A DNA stretch of 60,454 bases from Actinomycetota bacterium. Its GTDB lineage: Bacteria > Actinomycetota > Aquicultoria > Aquicultorales > Aquicultoraceae. Shown here one piece after another: positions 25,858 through 33,346 of this stretch. Location of the stretch: contig JAGXSZ010000012.1 in assembly GCA_018333515.1 (NCBI GenBank), forward strand, positions 1-60,454, in the 5' to 3' direction. The notes beneath the pieces are model-generated. The model had not been told where the DNA came from. It searched no databases and worked only from the letters and a program-made list of their open reading frames with translations. Every line of letters starts with the position of its first letter. The first letter of the stretch is position 1. The position numbers and the translations under genes were made by a program.

Positions 25858-26160
25858 TTATTTACTCTTCCATGGTTTGTTTAGATCTCGGCTGCCGTGG
25901 ATGAGGCCTAATATTATAATACGGGATTTCTCAACGTGGTAGATGATCCTGTAATCTCTTATTAAAAGCTCACGAACGCTAGAATCATCGAGTTCGGGAA
26001 CGATGCGCCCTCTCTTAGAAAACGAACTGAGCGTTTTACTGGAATCTAATATCTCTTGAACAAATGAGGTGGCATATGCGGCAGAATCCCTCGCGATATA
26101 GTTAGCGAGTGCTTCGATATCAGCAACAGCTTCTGCTGACCAGACTACTTCTCGAGCCAT
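25858..26160 (-). CDS. RelE/ParE-type toxin
   Basis: 100 residues with the ParE fold pattern: VVWSAEAVADIEALANYIA (helical N-terminus), then the beta strands RGRIVPEL, VRELLIRDYRIIYHV and RIIILGLIHGSRDL. Chromosomal ParE proteins inhibit DNA gyrase and RelE relatives cut mRNA on ribosomes. The sequence favours ParE but does not prove the target. The gene overlaps the upstream antitoxin gene by 16 bp, the usual TA layout. Confidence 0.88.
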   Translation of the reverse strand: MAREVVWSAEAVADIEALANYIARDSAAYATSFVQEILDSSKTLSSFSKRGRIVPELDDSSVRELLIRDYRIIYHVEKSRIIILGLIHGSRDLNKPWKSK

Positions 26161-26333
26161 TCCGACATCCGCGCTTCGACTTCCTGCTGTGTATGGGTGC
26201 GACCTTCTTTAGCATCATCAAGACCACGCTCGATCTTCTGCAAAACGTAAAGATGATATTGGACGTCTTCAATCGTGCAGTCATCCGGCAAGCGAGATAA
26301 AAGATCGCTGACTTCTTTTTTTACTGCGTGCAT
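26145..26333 (-). CDS. Antitoxin of the ParE-type module
   Basis: 62 residues, acidic, mostly helical: VSDLLSRLPDDCTIEDVQYH, then a second helix with Q/E-rich sequence ending in MSEWLEK. It resembles the short antitoxins that accompany ParE proteins (DCTIEDVQYHLYVL is typical). It lies upstream of the toxin and overlaps it by 16 bp. The start has a GGAGGAGGAT site. It should bind and neutralise the toxin and probably autoregulate the operon. Confidence 0.82.
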   Translation of the reverse strand: MHAVKKEVSDLLSRLPDDCTIEDVQYHLYVLQKIERGLDDAKEGRTHTQQEVEARMSEWLEK

Positions 26334-26484
26334 AATTCATCCTCCTCCTAAGTATGAATTATACCACATCAAAAGTGTGCCTGCGGCATATAAGAATCTC
26401 GGTATAATCGCAATACTCTTTTTCAGAGATGCTGGAGTATCGATCGTGTGCTTGACCGTCAATCTTTGAAAAGGAAATGCTCGC

Positions 26485-29115
26485 TTAGCTGTTCTTCGCG
26501 AGGTCGGCGAATTTGGTGTAGTGTTCGAGGAACGCGAGGCGCACGACGCCTACGGGACCGTTCCTGTGCTTGGCGACGACAATCTCTGCGGTGCCCCGTT
26601 CTTCCATGGCGTCGATATCGTCGGGGTTGCCGTAGATGTTGCGGTGGATAAACATCACGATGTCTGCGTCCTGTTCAATAGCTCCGCTGTTGTGACTAAC
26701 AACCCCATCTACCAGCCAATTTGATGGTCCTGGTACGGTCAAATCGTATGTTTCCTCTTCTCCATCCGGCTCGACGCGAACGACAGTGTCCCAGAAAAGA
26801 TCGCTGGTTGCATGTGTCCGAAGCCAATCATCATCGAGAAGTTCAGAATACTGAGCTATTATGGCTCTGGAAGGAGCATAATCGAAATAGACGCTTCCTC
26901 CATGGGTTAAGCCACGCATTCGTGCCATTGCACAACCGCTTATTCCTTGATCCGCCATTCCTTGCTTAACATGGGCAAAAATCTCCATCGGCAATGTATC
27001 TACGTTCGTATTTGGAGTTTTGTAGCGCAAATACTGGAACAGCTTATCCGCCGGCCCTACCCGTGGTCCAAAAGCTCCCACGTTCTCCAAGAAGCACAGC
27101 TGGTCATCGACACCCGATACACAAACGTTGTACCAGGGGCGTGATGTTCCTTGCTGGGCTTTCCGTATCCTTGCAACAATTCCTAATCTCAGCAGGAGGA
27201 ATGCGACATCTTCTGCTAGAAGCCTGCTAGAGGTGCTAAAGAAAACGCTAGCGCTGCCTCTCTGATTGGTCTTTCTAACATGTATTGCGCCATCCGTCGC
27301 CCAAAGATGTCTGAGCAACAGGCCGACTTGCCGATTGGATAGTTTGAACGCCTCCTGTGGGATGCGCTTCTCGTGCGACCGTTGGTTAAATACCCCGAGT
27401 TCCCTCAACCATGCGTTAACACCGGCGGGTGCCCAACGATTGCCGTTGCCGCTTATTAGAAGCTGATGCCATTGCCCTCGACCTTTATATCTTTTGACTT
27501 CGGCTCCAAATTCTTCCTCAGCCGTAAACTTTACTAAACGGCTATTATCTTCCGACGCGGTCGCATATCTCATCGGCTGACCCGAAAGATAGCTACCATC
27601 ACCAATCAGCTGACCTAACAGCGCTATGCGTTCATCCGGCCACTCAACCGTGTCAACAGGCTCCGGAATCTCGCGAGCTATGGCTAATCTATCGCCTACG
27701 GACAATTCACCTATGCGTTTCCAACCTTCCAAACCAAGCAGGCGATGTTTTTCCGTAGCACGAATCTCCCTTCCGCTTGCCAACTTCACCTTAAAAACAG
27801 GCCTCACACCAACCGACCATACCTTATCGCTTCTTGCCGAGATGATGTCGCCATCCGGTGAGATAGCGAGCACGTCTGGTTCTGTGCCGACCAGGTCTCG
27901 TATCGGGACGCGGCGTCCGTCGGTAAGAACAACTAGCGTATCTCCGGTAACGCATTCGCGCAGGTCGGAGAGTTGTGGGCGTTTGTCGCTGCGGTGCTCG
28001 ACGGCTCTTGAGAGCTGCGAGAGCGCGATGACGGGGACGCCGAGTTCCTTGGCGAGTATCTTCAAACCACGAGAAATCTCGGCAATCTCTTGCTGGCGGT
28101 TTTCAACCCGGCGGTACGACTGCATAAGCTGTAAGTAGTCGACGACGATAGCCCCCGGCGAATGGCGCGCAAAAAGGCGCCGGGCCTTGGCCCTGACCTC
28201 CATAATACCGATGCTTGGGGTGTCGTCGATGTAGATGGGCGTCTCCGCCAGCCGCCCGACCGCTCCCGAGAGCTTCGACCAGTCCTCATCCCTGAGCTGG
28301 CCGGTCCTCAAGCGGTGGCTATCGATGCGCGCCTCAGAACACATCATACGCTGGACTAGCTGCTGCCTGCTCATCTCAAGGCTGAATACGGCTACGGGCA
28401 GGTTGTCGAGGCCCATGTTCGCGGCGAGATTGAGCGCGAACGCGGTCTTGCCCATTGCGGGGCGCGCCGCTACGATGATAAGGTCGCCGGGGTGAATGCC
28501 GGCGAGAAGCTGGTCTAGGTCGGCGAAGCCCGTCGGGGTGCCGGTGATTTGTTCTTTCTTTTCGAAAAGCTGCTCGACGACCTCAAAGCCTTCTTTGAGA
28601 AGGTCTTTGATGGCGATAAACTTCTCGGCCATGCGCTTGTGGGCGATGGCGAAAATCAGGCTTTCGGCCCGGTCTATCAAGCCGTCGACGTCTTCGGGGC
28701 CTTCATAGCCGAGCGCCGCTATCTCGGTCGATACTTTGATAAGCGAGCGCAGTGTTGCGTTGCGCTCGACTATCTTAGCATAATACTTGGCGTTCGCCGC
28801 GCTCGGCACTAAGCTTACGAGCGTGTGAATATATGATTTTCCCCCGCACGACTCGAGATAGCCCTTCGACGATAGCGATTCCGCCAGGGTTATCGGGTCG
28901 ACAGGGTCTCCTTTGGCGTAGAGATCGACCGCCGTCTCAAAGACGCGCCGGTGGGCTTCGGAATAGAAGTCATCGGCTTTGATGTCCTCGAATATTTCGG
29001 CGATGGCATCGCTTGAGATAAGCATCGCGCCGAGCAACGATTGTTCCGCCTCGAGATTATGGGGCGGAACCCTGTCGAACTGCGCAAGATGATGCGGTCT
29101 ATCTGCCGCTTTCAT
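26485..29115 (-). CDS. dnaB: Replicative DNA helicase DnaB, intein-containing precursor
   Basis: The 876-residue precursor consists of extein residues 1-387 and 810-876 (454 in total, normal for DnaB) and a 422-residue intein. The N-terminal domain (HNLEAEQSLLGAMLIS) binds primase. The RecA-like motor has Walker A ARPAMGKTAFAL (about 217-228) and Walker B IVVDYLQLM. The intein splits the motif SDLRE / SGAIEQDADIV, in the conserved region after the Walker B domain. After splicing the helicase unwinds DNA ahead of the fork. It is the last gene of rpsF-ssb-rpsR-rplI-dnaB, its ATG overlapping the rplI stop by one base. That coupling of fork helicase to ribosomal proteins and SSB is a common bacterial arrangement. 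Confidence 0.95.
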   Translation of the reverse strand: MKAADRPHHLAQFDRVPPHNLEAEQSLLGAMLISSDAIAEIFEDIKADDFYSEAHRRVFETAVDLYAKGDPVDPITLAESLSSKGYLESCGGKSYIHTLVSLVPSAANAKYYAKIVERNATLRSLIKVSTEIAALGYEGPEDVDGLIDRAESLIFAIAHKRMAEKFIAIKDLLKEGFEVVEQLFEKKEQITGTPTGFADLDQLLAGIHPGDLIIVAARPAMGKTAFALNLAANMGLDNLPVAVFSLEMSRQQLVQRMMCSEARIDSHRLRTGQLRDEDWSKLSGAVGRLAETPIYIDDTPSIGIMEVRAKARRLFARHSPGAIVVDYLQLMQSYRRVENRQQEIAEISRGLKILAKELGVPVIALSQLSRAVEHRSDKRPQLSDLRECVTGDTLVVLTDGRRVPIRDLVGTEPDVLAISPDGDIISARSDKVWSVGVRPVFKVKLASGREIRATEKHRLLGLEGWKRIGELSVGDRLAIAREIPEPVDTVEWPDERIALLGQLIGDGSYLSGQPMRYATASEDNSRLVKFTAEEEFGAEVKRYKGRGQWHQLLISGNGNRWAPAGVNAWLRELGVFNQRSHEKRIPQEAFKLSNRQVGLLLRHLWATDGAIHVRKTNQRGSASVFFSTSSRLLAEDVAFLLLRLGIVARIRKAQQGTSRPWYNVCVSGVDDQLCFLENVGAFGPRVGPADKLFQYLRYKTPNTNVDTLPMEIFAHVKQGMADQGISGCAMARMRGLTHGGSVYFDYAPSRAIIAQYSELLDDDWLRTHATSDLFWDTVVRVEPDGEEETYDLTVPGPSNWLVDGVVSHNSGAIEQDADIVMFIHRNIYGNPDDIDAMEERGTAEIVVAKHRNGPVGVVRLAFLEHYTKFADLAKNS
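26689..27954 (-). mobile_element. DnaB intein with LAGLIDADG homing endonuclease
   Basis: 422 residues. The N-splice block starts with Cys in CVTGDTLVVLTDGRR, block B has ATEKH (Thr-x2-His), and the C-splice block is VVSHN followed by extein Ser, so all splicing residues are present. Two LAGLIDADG helices are visible: LLGQLIGDG (intein residues 112-120) and LLRHLWATDG (213-222), each with its acidic residue, so the endonuclease may be active. Such inteins spread by cutting intein-free dnaB alleles. Coding stays in frame throughout. Confidence 0.93.
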
Positions 29116-29570
29116 TACCCCTCTTTGGCTGAGACTACATTTATCGATACGACGGCCTCGACGCCCGGATAGATCTTTACCGTTACCGGATGCAAGCCGA
29201 GTTCTTTGATTGCGCCGGCGATATCGACTTTCTTTCTATCGACCTCGATTTTAAGCTGCGCCGTAATAGCCTCCGCGACCTCTTTCGCGGTAATCGAGCC
29301 ATAGAGCTTGCCGCCCTCGCCCGCTTTCGCTTCGACTGTGACCTCTTTATCCTTGATGCTATCCGCAAGTTCTTGCGCTTCCGAAAGCTCATGGGCTTGC
29401 CTCTTAGAGGTCGTCGCCTTCTTGTGCTCCCAGTCCTTTAGCGTTCCGGGCGTAGCCACGACGGCCATTCCCCTGGGAACGAGGTAATTCTGGGCATAGC
29501 CTCTGGCAACTTCGACCACCTCGCCGATTCTGCCGAGACCGCCCACGGTCTCTTTAAGGATTACCTTCAT
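29115..29570 (-). CDS. rplI: Ribosomal protein bL9
   Basis: 151 residues from the ATG at 29568-29570 with a GGAGGAGA site. A longer frame to 29645 is not bL9-like. The N-terminal domain KVILKETVGGLGRIGEVVEV with the ARGYAQNYLVPRGMA signature binds 23S rRNA. A long helix (EAQELADSIKD) connects to the C-terminal domain. It overlaps dnaB by one base and lies about 310 bp after rpsR, with a hairpin between. Confidence 0.96.
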   Translation of the reverse strand: MKVILKETVGGLGRIGEVVEVARGYAQNYLVPRGMAVVATPGTLKDWEHKKATTSKRQAHELSEAQELADSIKDKEVTVEAKAGEGGKLYGSITAKEVAEAITAQLKIEVDRKKVDIAGAIKELGLHPVTVKIYPGVEAVVSINVVSAKEG

Positions 29571-29881
29571 CTTCTCCTCCAACATACATTTAAAATAATT
29601 CTTAAGCGATATTTTTAAATCGAAGCCGGCACCGGGACCGCACACCCAACCATGTACGTGCTACTACTGAAACACGTTGACTACGTGCGGTTTTTAGTTC
29701 CGACTCCCCGATAATTCAAGCATTCTTGAATCTATAATCTTAGCATAAGTATACCCTCTCGTCGATTTTATCCCGCGTGCCGACGGCATTTGCTTGCGCA
29801 ACGGAAAGACATGCAAAATCTGCAAGCGACCGAGTCGCCAAACGGGGCTCTATGCTTGAGCCCCGTTCTTTGCCGCGTCTA
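29571..29881. other. Gap between rpsR and rplI
   Basis: About 310 bp without a gene. It holds the strong hairpin at 29841-29867 (listed separately). The rest, next to rplI, is AT-rich in places and could hold a second promoter for rplI-dnaB, but none is clear enough to call. Confidence 0.45.
29841..29867 (-). terminator. Hairpin terminator after rpsR
   Basis: AACGGGGCTC/GAGCCCCGTT form a perfect 10-bp stem with a 7-base loop, 15 bases after the rpsR stop. On the minus strand only three T follow at once, so it may be a partial terminator that lowers read-through into rplI and dnaB. Confidence 0.6.
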
Positions 29882-30112
29882 CTACTGCTTCTGGGAATAG
29901 GGAATGAGCGCCATTTCGCGCGCCCTCTTTATCGCAATCGACAAGTCGCGCTGGTGCTGAGCACAGGTGCCGGTCACCCTGCGCGGCCTGATTTTGCCGC
30001 GGTCGCTCATGAAGCGCCGCAACAGGTTCGTGTCTTTGAAATCGATATAATCGATTTTATCCTTACAGAAACCGCAGTACTTCCGCCTGGGTTTTCTAAC
30101 GTAATCTGCCAT
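29882..30112 (-). CDS. rpsR: Ribosomal protein bS18
   Basis: 76 residues. [19 protein letters not shown], then [20 protein letters not shown] and [15 protein letters not shown] are the bS18 signature. The three Cys plus His are those of the zinc-binding (C+) form. It pairs with bS6 in the 30S platform; rpsF is two genes upstream. Confidence 0.97.
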   Translation of the reverse strand: MADYVRKPRRKYCGFCKDKIDYIDFKDTNLLRRFMSDRGKIRPRRVTGTCAQHQRDLSIAIKRAREMALIPYSQKQ

Positions 30113-30127
30113 GCAAATCCTCTCCTA

Positions 30128-30547
30128 TTAAAATGGGATATCGTCGAAATCGCCTTCGCCGAGCGCTTGGAGGTCGGCCTCGGCGCTTTCGGCCATTGAT
30201 TCCTCGCCGCGACCGGCGGCCTTGTTGAGAAACTGTACCCGGTTGGCGACAACCTCCACCACGGAGCGCTTCTGGCCGTCCGGCGCCTCCCAAGAGCGCC
30301 ACCGCAGCCTGCCCTCCACAAGTACCGGTGAGCCTTTACGCAGGTGCTCGTTGCAGAGTTCGGCTTGCCGTCCCCATGCGACAACAGTAAAGTAATTCGG
30401 CTCATCGACCCAATTACCGCTATTATCCTGGTACCTGTTGTTTACGGCTATGCCGATGTTGGCGACAGCCGTCCCGCTCGGCGTAAACCTTAGTTCAGGG
30501 TCTCTTGTCAGATTCCCTATAAGAAATACTTTGTTCAAACTAGCCAT
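30128..30547 (-). CDS. ssb: Single-stranded DNA-binding protein
   Basis: 139 residues. An OB fold from residue 1 (NKVFLIGNLTRDPELRFTPSG, then FTVVAWGRQAEL) is followed by a short linker and the acidic tip GEGDFDDIPF, which recruits replication partners. The linker is short for an SSB. Between rpsF and rpsR as in many bacteria. Confidence 0.96.
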   Translation of the reverse strand: MASLNKVFLIGNLTRDPELRFTPSGTAVANIGIAVNNRYQDNSGNWVDEPNYFTVVAWGRQAELCNEHLRKGSPVLVEGRLRWRSWEAPDGQKRSVVEVVANRVQFLNKAAGRGEESMAESAEADLQALGEGDFDDIPF

Positions 30548-30555
30548 GTTTCCCC

Positions 30556-30843
30556 CTACTTTCCTTGACGGATAATCATATGACGAATGACTCCATCTGT
30601 TATCTTAAGGATACGGTCTAGCTCGCTAATGGTTTGATTTTCACCTAGAAGGTCGAAGACGGCATAAAAGCCGTCGGTGTTTTGACCAATTTGATGGGCA
30701 AGGCGGCGTTTTCCCCATTTGTTTACATTCTCGATTTTACCGCCGTTTTTTACAGCGACATCGGAAAACTTGGCGATCAAAGCATCGAGCGCATCTGTTT
30801 CCAAAGCGGGCTCGAGAATGACCATGCATTCGTAGTTCCTCAC
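30556..30843 (-). CDS. rpsF: Ribosomal protein bS6
   Basis: 95 residues from a GTG at 30841-30843 with a GGGAGGTG site. RNYECMVILEPALE, then NKWGKRRLAHQI and GFYAVFDLLGENQTISELDR are typical bS6. First gene of the operon, with a consensus promoter about 60 bp upstream and a hairpin in the leader. The bS6-bS18 dimer binds 16S rRNA and, in several bacteria, its own mRNA leader. Confidence 0.96.
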   Translation of the reverse strand: MRNYECMVILEPALETDALDALIAKFSDVAVKNGGKIENVNKWGKRRLAHQIGQNTDGFYAVFDLLGENQTISELDRILKITDGVIRHMIIRQGK

Positions 30844-30867
30844 TTTTTCACCTCCCTCGGGCTAACG

Positions 30868-30886
30868 GCTTCAGTTGAGCTGAAGC
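30868..30886 (-). promoter_or_regulatory. Leader hairpin of rpsF, possible S6:S18 autoregulatory site
   Basis: GCTTCAG/CTGAAGC stem with a 5-base loop in the 55-base leader. On the minus strand the 3' arm is followed at once by CG, making a CCG. Known S6:S18 leader motifs use a bulged CCG for binding. The match is suggestive only. Confidence 0.4.
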
Positions 30887-30905
30887 AGGAGTATGGAACC
30901 TAACA

Positions 30906-30934
30906 ATTATAGCAGCTACATGGGGGTTTAGCAA
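30906..30934 (-). promoter_or_regulatory. Promoter of the rpsF-ssb-rpsR-rplI-dnaB operon
   Basis: Minus strand TTGCTA (30929-30934), 17-bp spacer, TATAAT (30906-30911): close to sigma-A consensus. Upstream of it, 30935-31182 contains no gene I can support. Confidence 0.75.
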
Positions 30935-31182
30935 GATGCTACCCGAGCATATTTTCGAGCATATTTTCTCGAACGCAAACCATGCGACCACGAAGCATGC
31001 TTTTCGCTGTTTCCACCACGCCGGCCTATATATAAACCACTGTCGAGCGCCACAATTAATCGCTAGAATGGGCGAACTTCCATATGCCCTCCCAGACTCC
31101 CGCGGAAGGATTCGTCAAATCGCCGACATTGGCGATTTTCTCACTACGCGCGTCTTTGCGGAATCCAGGGCAGAGCCTTACA

Positions 31183-32508
31183 TTAAGCCGCGAATGCGCT
31201 TATCGCAGGCGCCTCCGTCAAAGCTGACAGCGCCGGTTTCTTAACACGCCGGGCGAAACGGAAACTCGCTATGGCGGTAAAGGTCAGCGCGAAGGCTAAG
31301 ACCAAGTCGGGGAGGAGTTTCGACTTGAATACGGCGCGCTTCGACACGGTCGAGGCGGGTGCGGTTTCGCTCGCCCGTCCGGCGGTCGCCGGAGCTGGTG
31401 GACGCGCAGCCCGCAGGTCCGCCTCTTTTGCGCTGAACGGATTTGGACCCGCTCTAGTGCTTACTGTTTGCAGCTCTGATACACGTTGAGATTTAACAGC
31501 CGCCCGGCCGACCCGAGTTGAGCCGGACAGCACTATATTCGGCAATGCTTGGGGTATGTTTTGCGGCACAACCGACCCCCGGTAACTGGATGTAGACCCG
31601 TCCGATGCGGCTTGTTCGAGCTTGCCGGCGTAAGAGACGCTTGCGCTTTTTTGTACTGCGGGAACGGAAGGAAGCACTCGAGTGCCGCCATTGATTACTT
31701 CTTGCGCAGCCTGGGTCTTTGCCGACGCTAAAGCAGCGATGTTCGACGGTAGTTCCGCCAACCGGATAGTGGTCGACGGCGCTTCGATTTGTGGCTGGCC
31801 GGGCGTACCTGTTTGCGGCGCCCGGCTAAATTGCTGCTCGGGCATGCCGGTTTGGGACGTAACACCCTGGGGCGCCGCGCCCGACGTGGTCGCGGTGGCC
31901 GCCGCGGGCAAACCCACCGCTGCCGCCACCGTTTGGACGACGGCGCTTTGCTCGACCGGAGCCTCGGTGGTGCGCGGCGCTTCAGCGCCGGCCCGGGGAC
32001 CGGTCTGCCCCGCAGCCGGCACGGGTTGGATATCCGACGCCGGCTCGGCAATGCGAGCCGTCAAATAATCCTGCGGGTTCAAATAGCGCTTGTCGTCACG
32101 GGTTGCCGTCTCGAAAAGCCCGAAGTGAAGATGGGGCTCCTCGCTCGAGGGGTCTCCATCGGCGCTCAAGGCTCCGATGACGGCACCCTTGGCTACGTTT
32201 TGGCCCTTCGCCACGCCCGCTTCGACGGGAAAGTAAGAGGTCGAATGCCCGTCGGGGTGGTCGATTGAGACGCACGGCTCGCCGCGCGGAGTCCGGCCGA
32301 CCCAATAAACGACCCCCTCTTCCGCAGCCGCTATCCGGCTGCCGACCGCCGCCGCGATATCTATTCCGCGATGCTCGCCGGGGCTGAAGGGAGTTATGAT
32401 CGCCCCGTCGGTCGGCCACGAGAGGTAAACGCCCGCCAACGCTGCCGGGGTCGGCAAAGTAAACAACAGCAATAACGCGTAGCCAAAAAAAGCATATTTT
32501 CGATTCAC
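31183..32508 (-). CDS. Secreted M23 peptidase-like protein with membrane tail
   Basis: 441 residues. Signal peptide 1-25 (YALLLLFTLPTPAALA). Residues about 28-150 are an M23/LytM domain: HRGIDIAAAVGSRI gives the first zinc ligands (His, Asp), and HLHFGLFE gives the HxH pair. The other conserved His, normally in a YxHL motif, is missing (HSTSYFPVEAG), so catalysis may be weak or lost. A 190-residue Ala/Pro/Thr-rich spacer follows, then a membrane helix (LVLAFALTFTAIASF) with a basic RRVKK stop-transfer. A wall-facing role in peptidoglycan binding or hydrolysis, or as an activator, fits. Confidence 0.82.
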   Translation of the reverse strand: MNRKYAFFGYALLLLFTLPTPAALAGVYLSWPTDGAIITPFSPGEHRGIDIAAAVGSRIAAAEEGVVYWVGRTPRGEPCVSIDHPDGHSTSYFPVEAGVAKGQNVAKGAVIGALSADGDPSSEEPHLHFGLFETATRDDKRYLNPQDYLTARIAEPASDIQPVPAAGQTGPRAGAEAPRTTEAPVEQSAVVQTVAAAVGLPAAATATTSGAAPQGVTSQTGMPEQQFSRAPQTGTPGQPQIEAPSTTIRLAELPSNIAALASAKTQAAQEVINGGTRVLPSVPAVQKSASVSYAGKLEQAASDGSTSSYRGSVVPQNIPQALPNIVLSGSTRVGRAAVKSQRVSELQTVSTRAGPNPFSAKEADLRAARPPAPATAGRASETAPASTVSKRAVFKSKLLPDLVLAFALTFTAIASFRFARRVKKPALSALTEAPAISAFAA

Positions 32509-32605
32509 AACGGCGCCCCTCCATTATATATGTGTTAGCGCTAATATGTTTTAGTGCTTTTATGTTTTAGATACTATCATGACGTTCTCGGCTGTGCAAG
32601 CCTTT

Positions 32606-33346
32606 TTAGCCGCTCTTCTCGACTTTGACGTTTACCCTAAACGCCCTGCTGTTCCCCGCTCGGTCATACGCGATAATGCGCATAATATAATCGCCCGCCG
32701 CGACCCTATTACCGACGGTGCCCACGCCGCTCCAAAGAATTCGCCTCTGCCCGGCGCCGACCGTTGGCAACTCGCTCTCATAAAGGACGGTGCCGTAAAC
32801 GGGATAGCCTCCGACTATGGGATGGACTCTCACGACGTATCTGACCGGCTCATCGGGCAAGACCAGCACTTCTGCGCGCGGCCTGCTACTGTTTATAACG
32901 CGGTTCTTGACACTATAACAGAGCTTCGGGCCAACGGTATCGACGGTAAAAGTCCATGACGTGCCGCCCTTGTTGCCGGCAAGGTCACGCGCTGAGACTA
33001 CAACCCGATGTACGCCGTCGGCAAGAATAGTTTGCGGTCGGTAAGCGGCAAAGCCGTCGACGAAGCGCGGTGCCGCTTCTGCGCCGTCTATGGTAAACGT
33101 GACGCTCTCTGTGTCGACACCGGTGCCAAACGGGTCTTCTACGATTTTTACGCGCACCTCCGGCACCGACGAATTGATAAAAGAACCCGCTATAGGGAAA
33201 AGATCGGTAATAGTCGGTCCGGAAAGGTCGGCGAGACGCTCCGGGTCGGTTTCACCCTCTATCAAGAGTCTTTTCCAGAACAGCCCGAGGGGCTCTTCGT
33301 ATGCGCTCAATCGTCCCGACAACCTCATCCATAAGTCCTCGCTCAT
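32606..33346 (-). CDS. Ig-like/FlgD-type domain protein, possibly the C-terminal part of the preceding gene
   Basis: 246 codons. From about residue 45 there are two beta-rich modules: residues 55-135 (VRVKIVEDPFGTGVD, VHRVVVSARDLAGNKGG) and 150-246 (SRPRAEVLVL, GDYIMRIIAYDRAGNSRAF). These are Ig-like folds of secreted proteins. There is no signal peptide. It overlaps the end of the zinc phospholipase C-like gene by 95 bp in another frame, and its first 35 residues look like an out-of-frame reading of that gene. A single +1 shift near 33255-33270 would join both into one secreted protein with a catalytic domain and Ig-like modules. Either a frameshift (natural or sequencing) or two overlapping genes; I favour the former. 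Confidence 0.6.
   Translation of the reverse strand: MSEDLWMRLSGRLSAYEEPLGLFWKRLLIEGETDPERLADLSGPTITDLFPIAGSFINSSVPEVRVKIVEDPFGTGVDTESVTFTIDGAEAAPRFVDGFAAYRPQTILADGVHRVVVSARDLAGNKGGTSWTFTVDTVGPKLCYSVKNRVINSSRPRAEVLVLPDEPVRYVVRVHPIVGGYPVYGTVLYESELPTVGAGQRRILWSGVGTVGNRVAAGDYIMRIIAYDRAGNSRAFRVNVKVEKSG

Noticed and set aside
33255-33270. Programmed ribosomal frameshift between the two overlapping frames
   Set aside because: The required shift is +1 and no convincing slippery site or stimulator is seen; a plain frameshift or read error is simpler.
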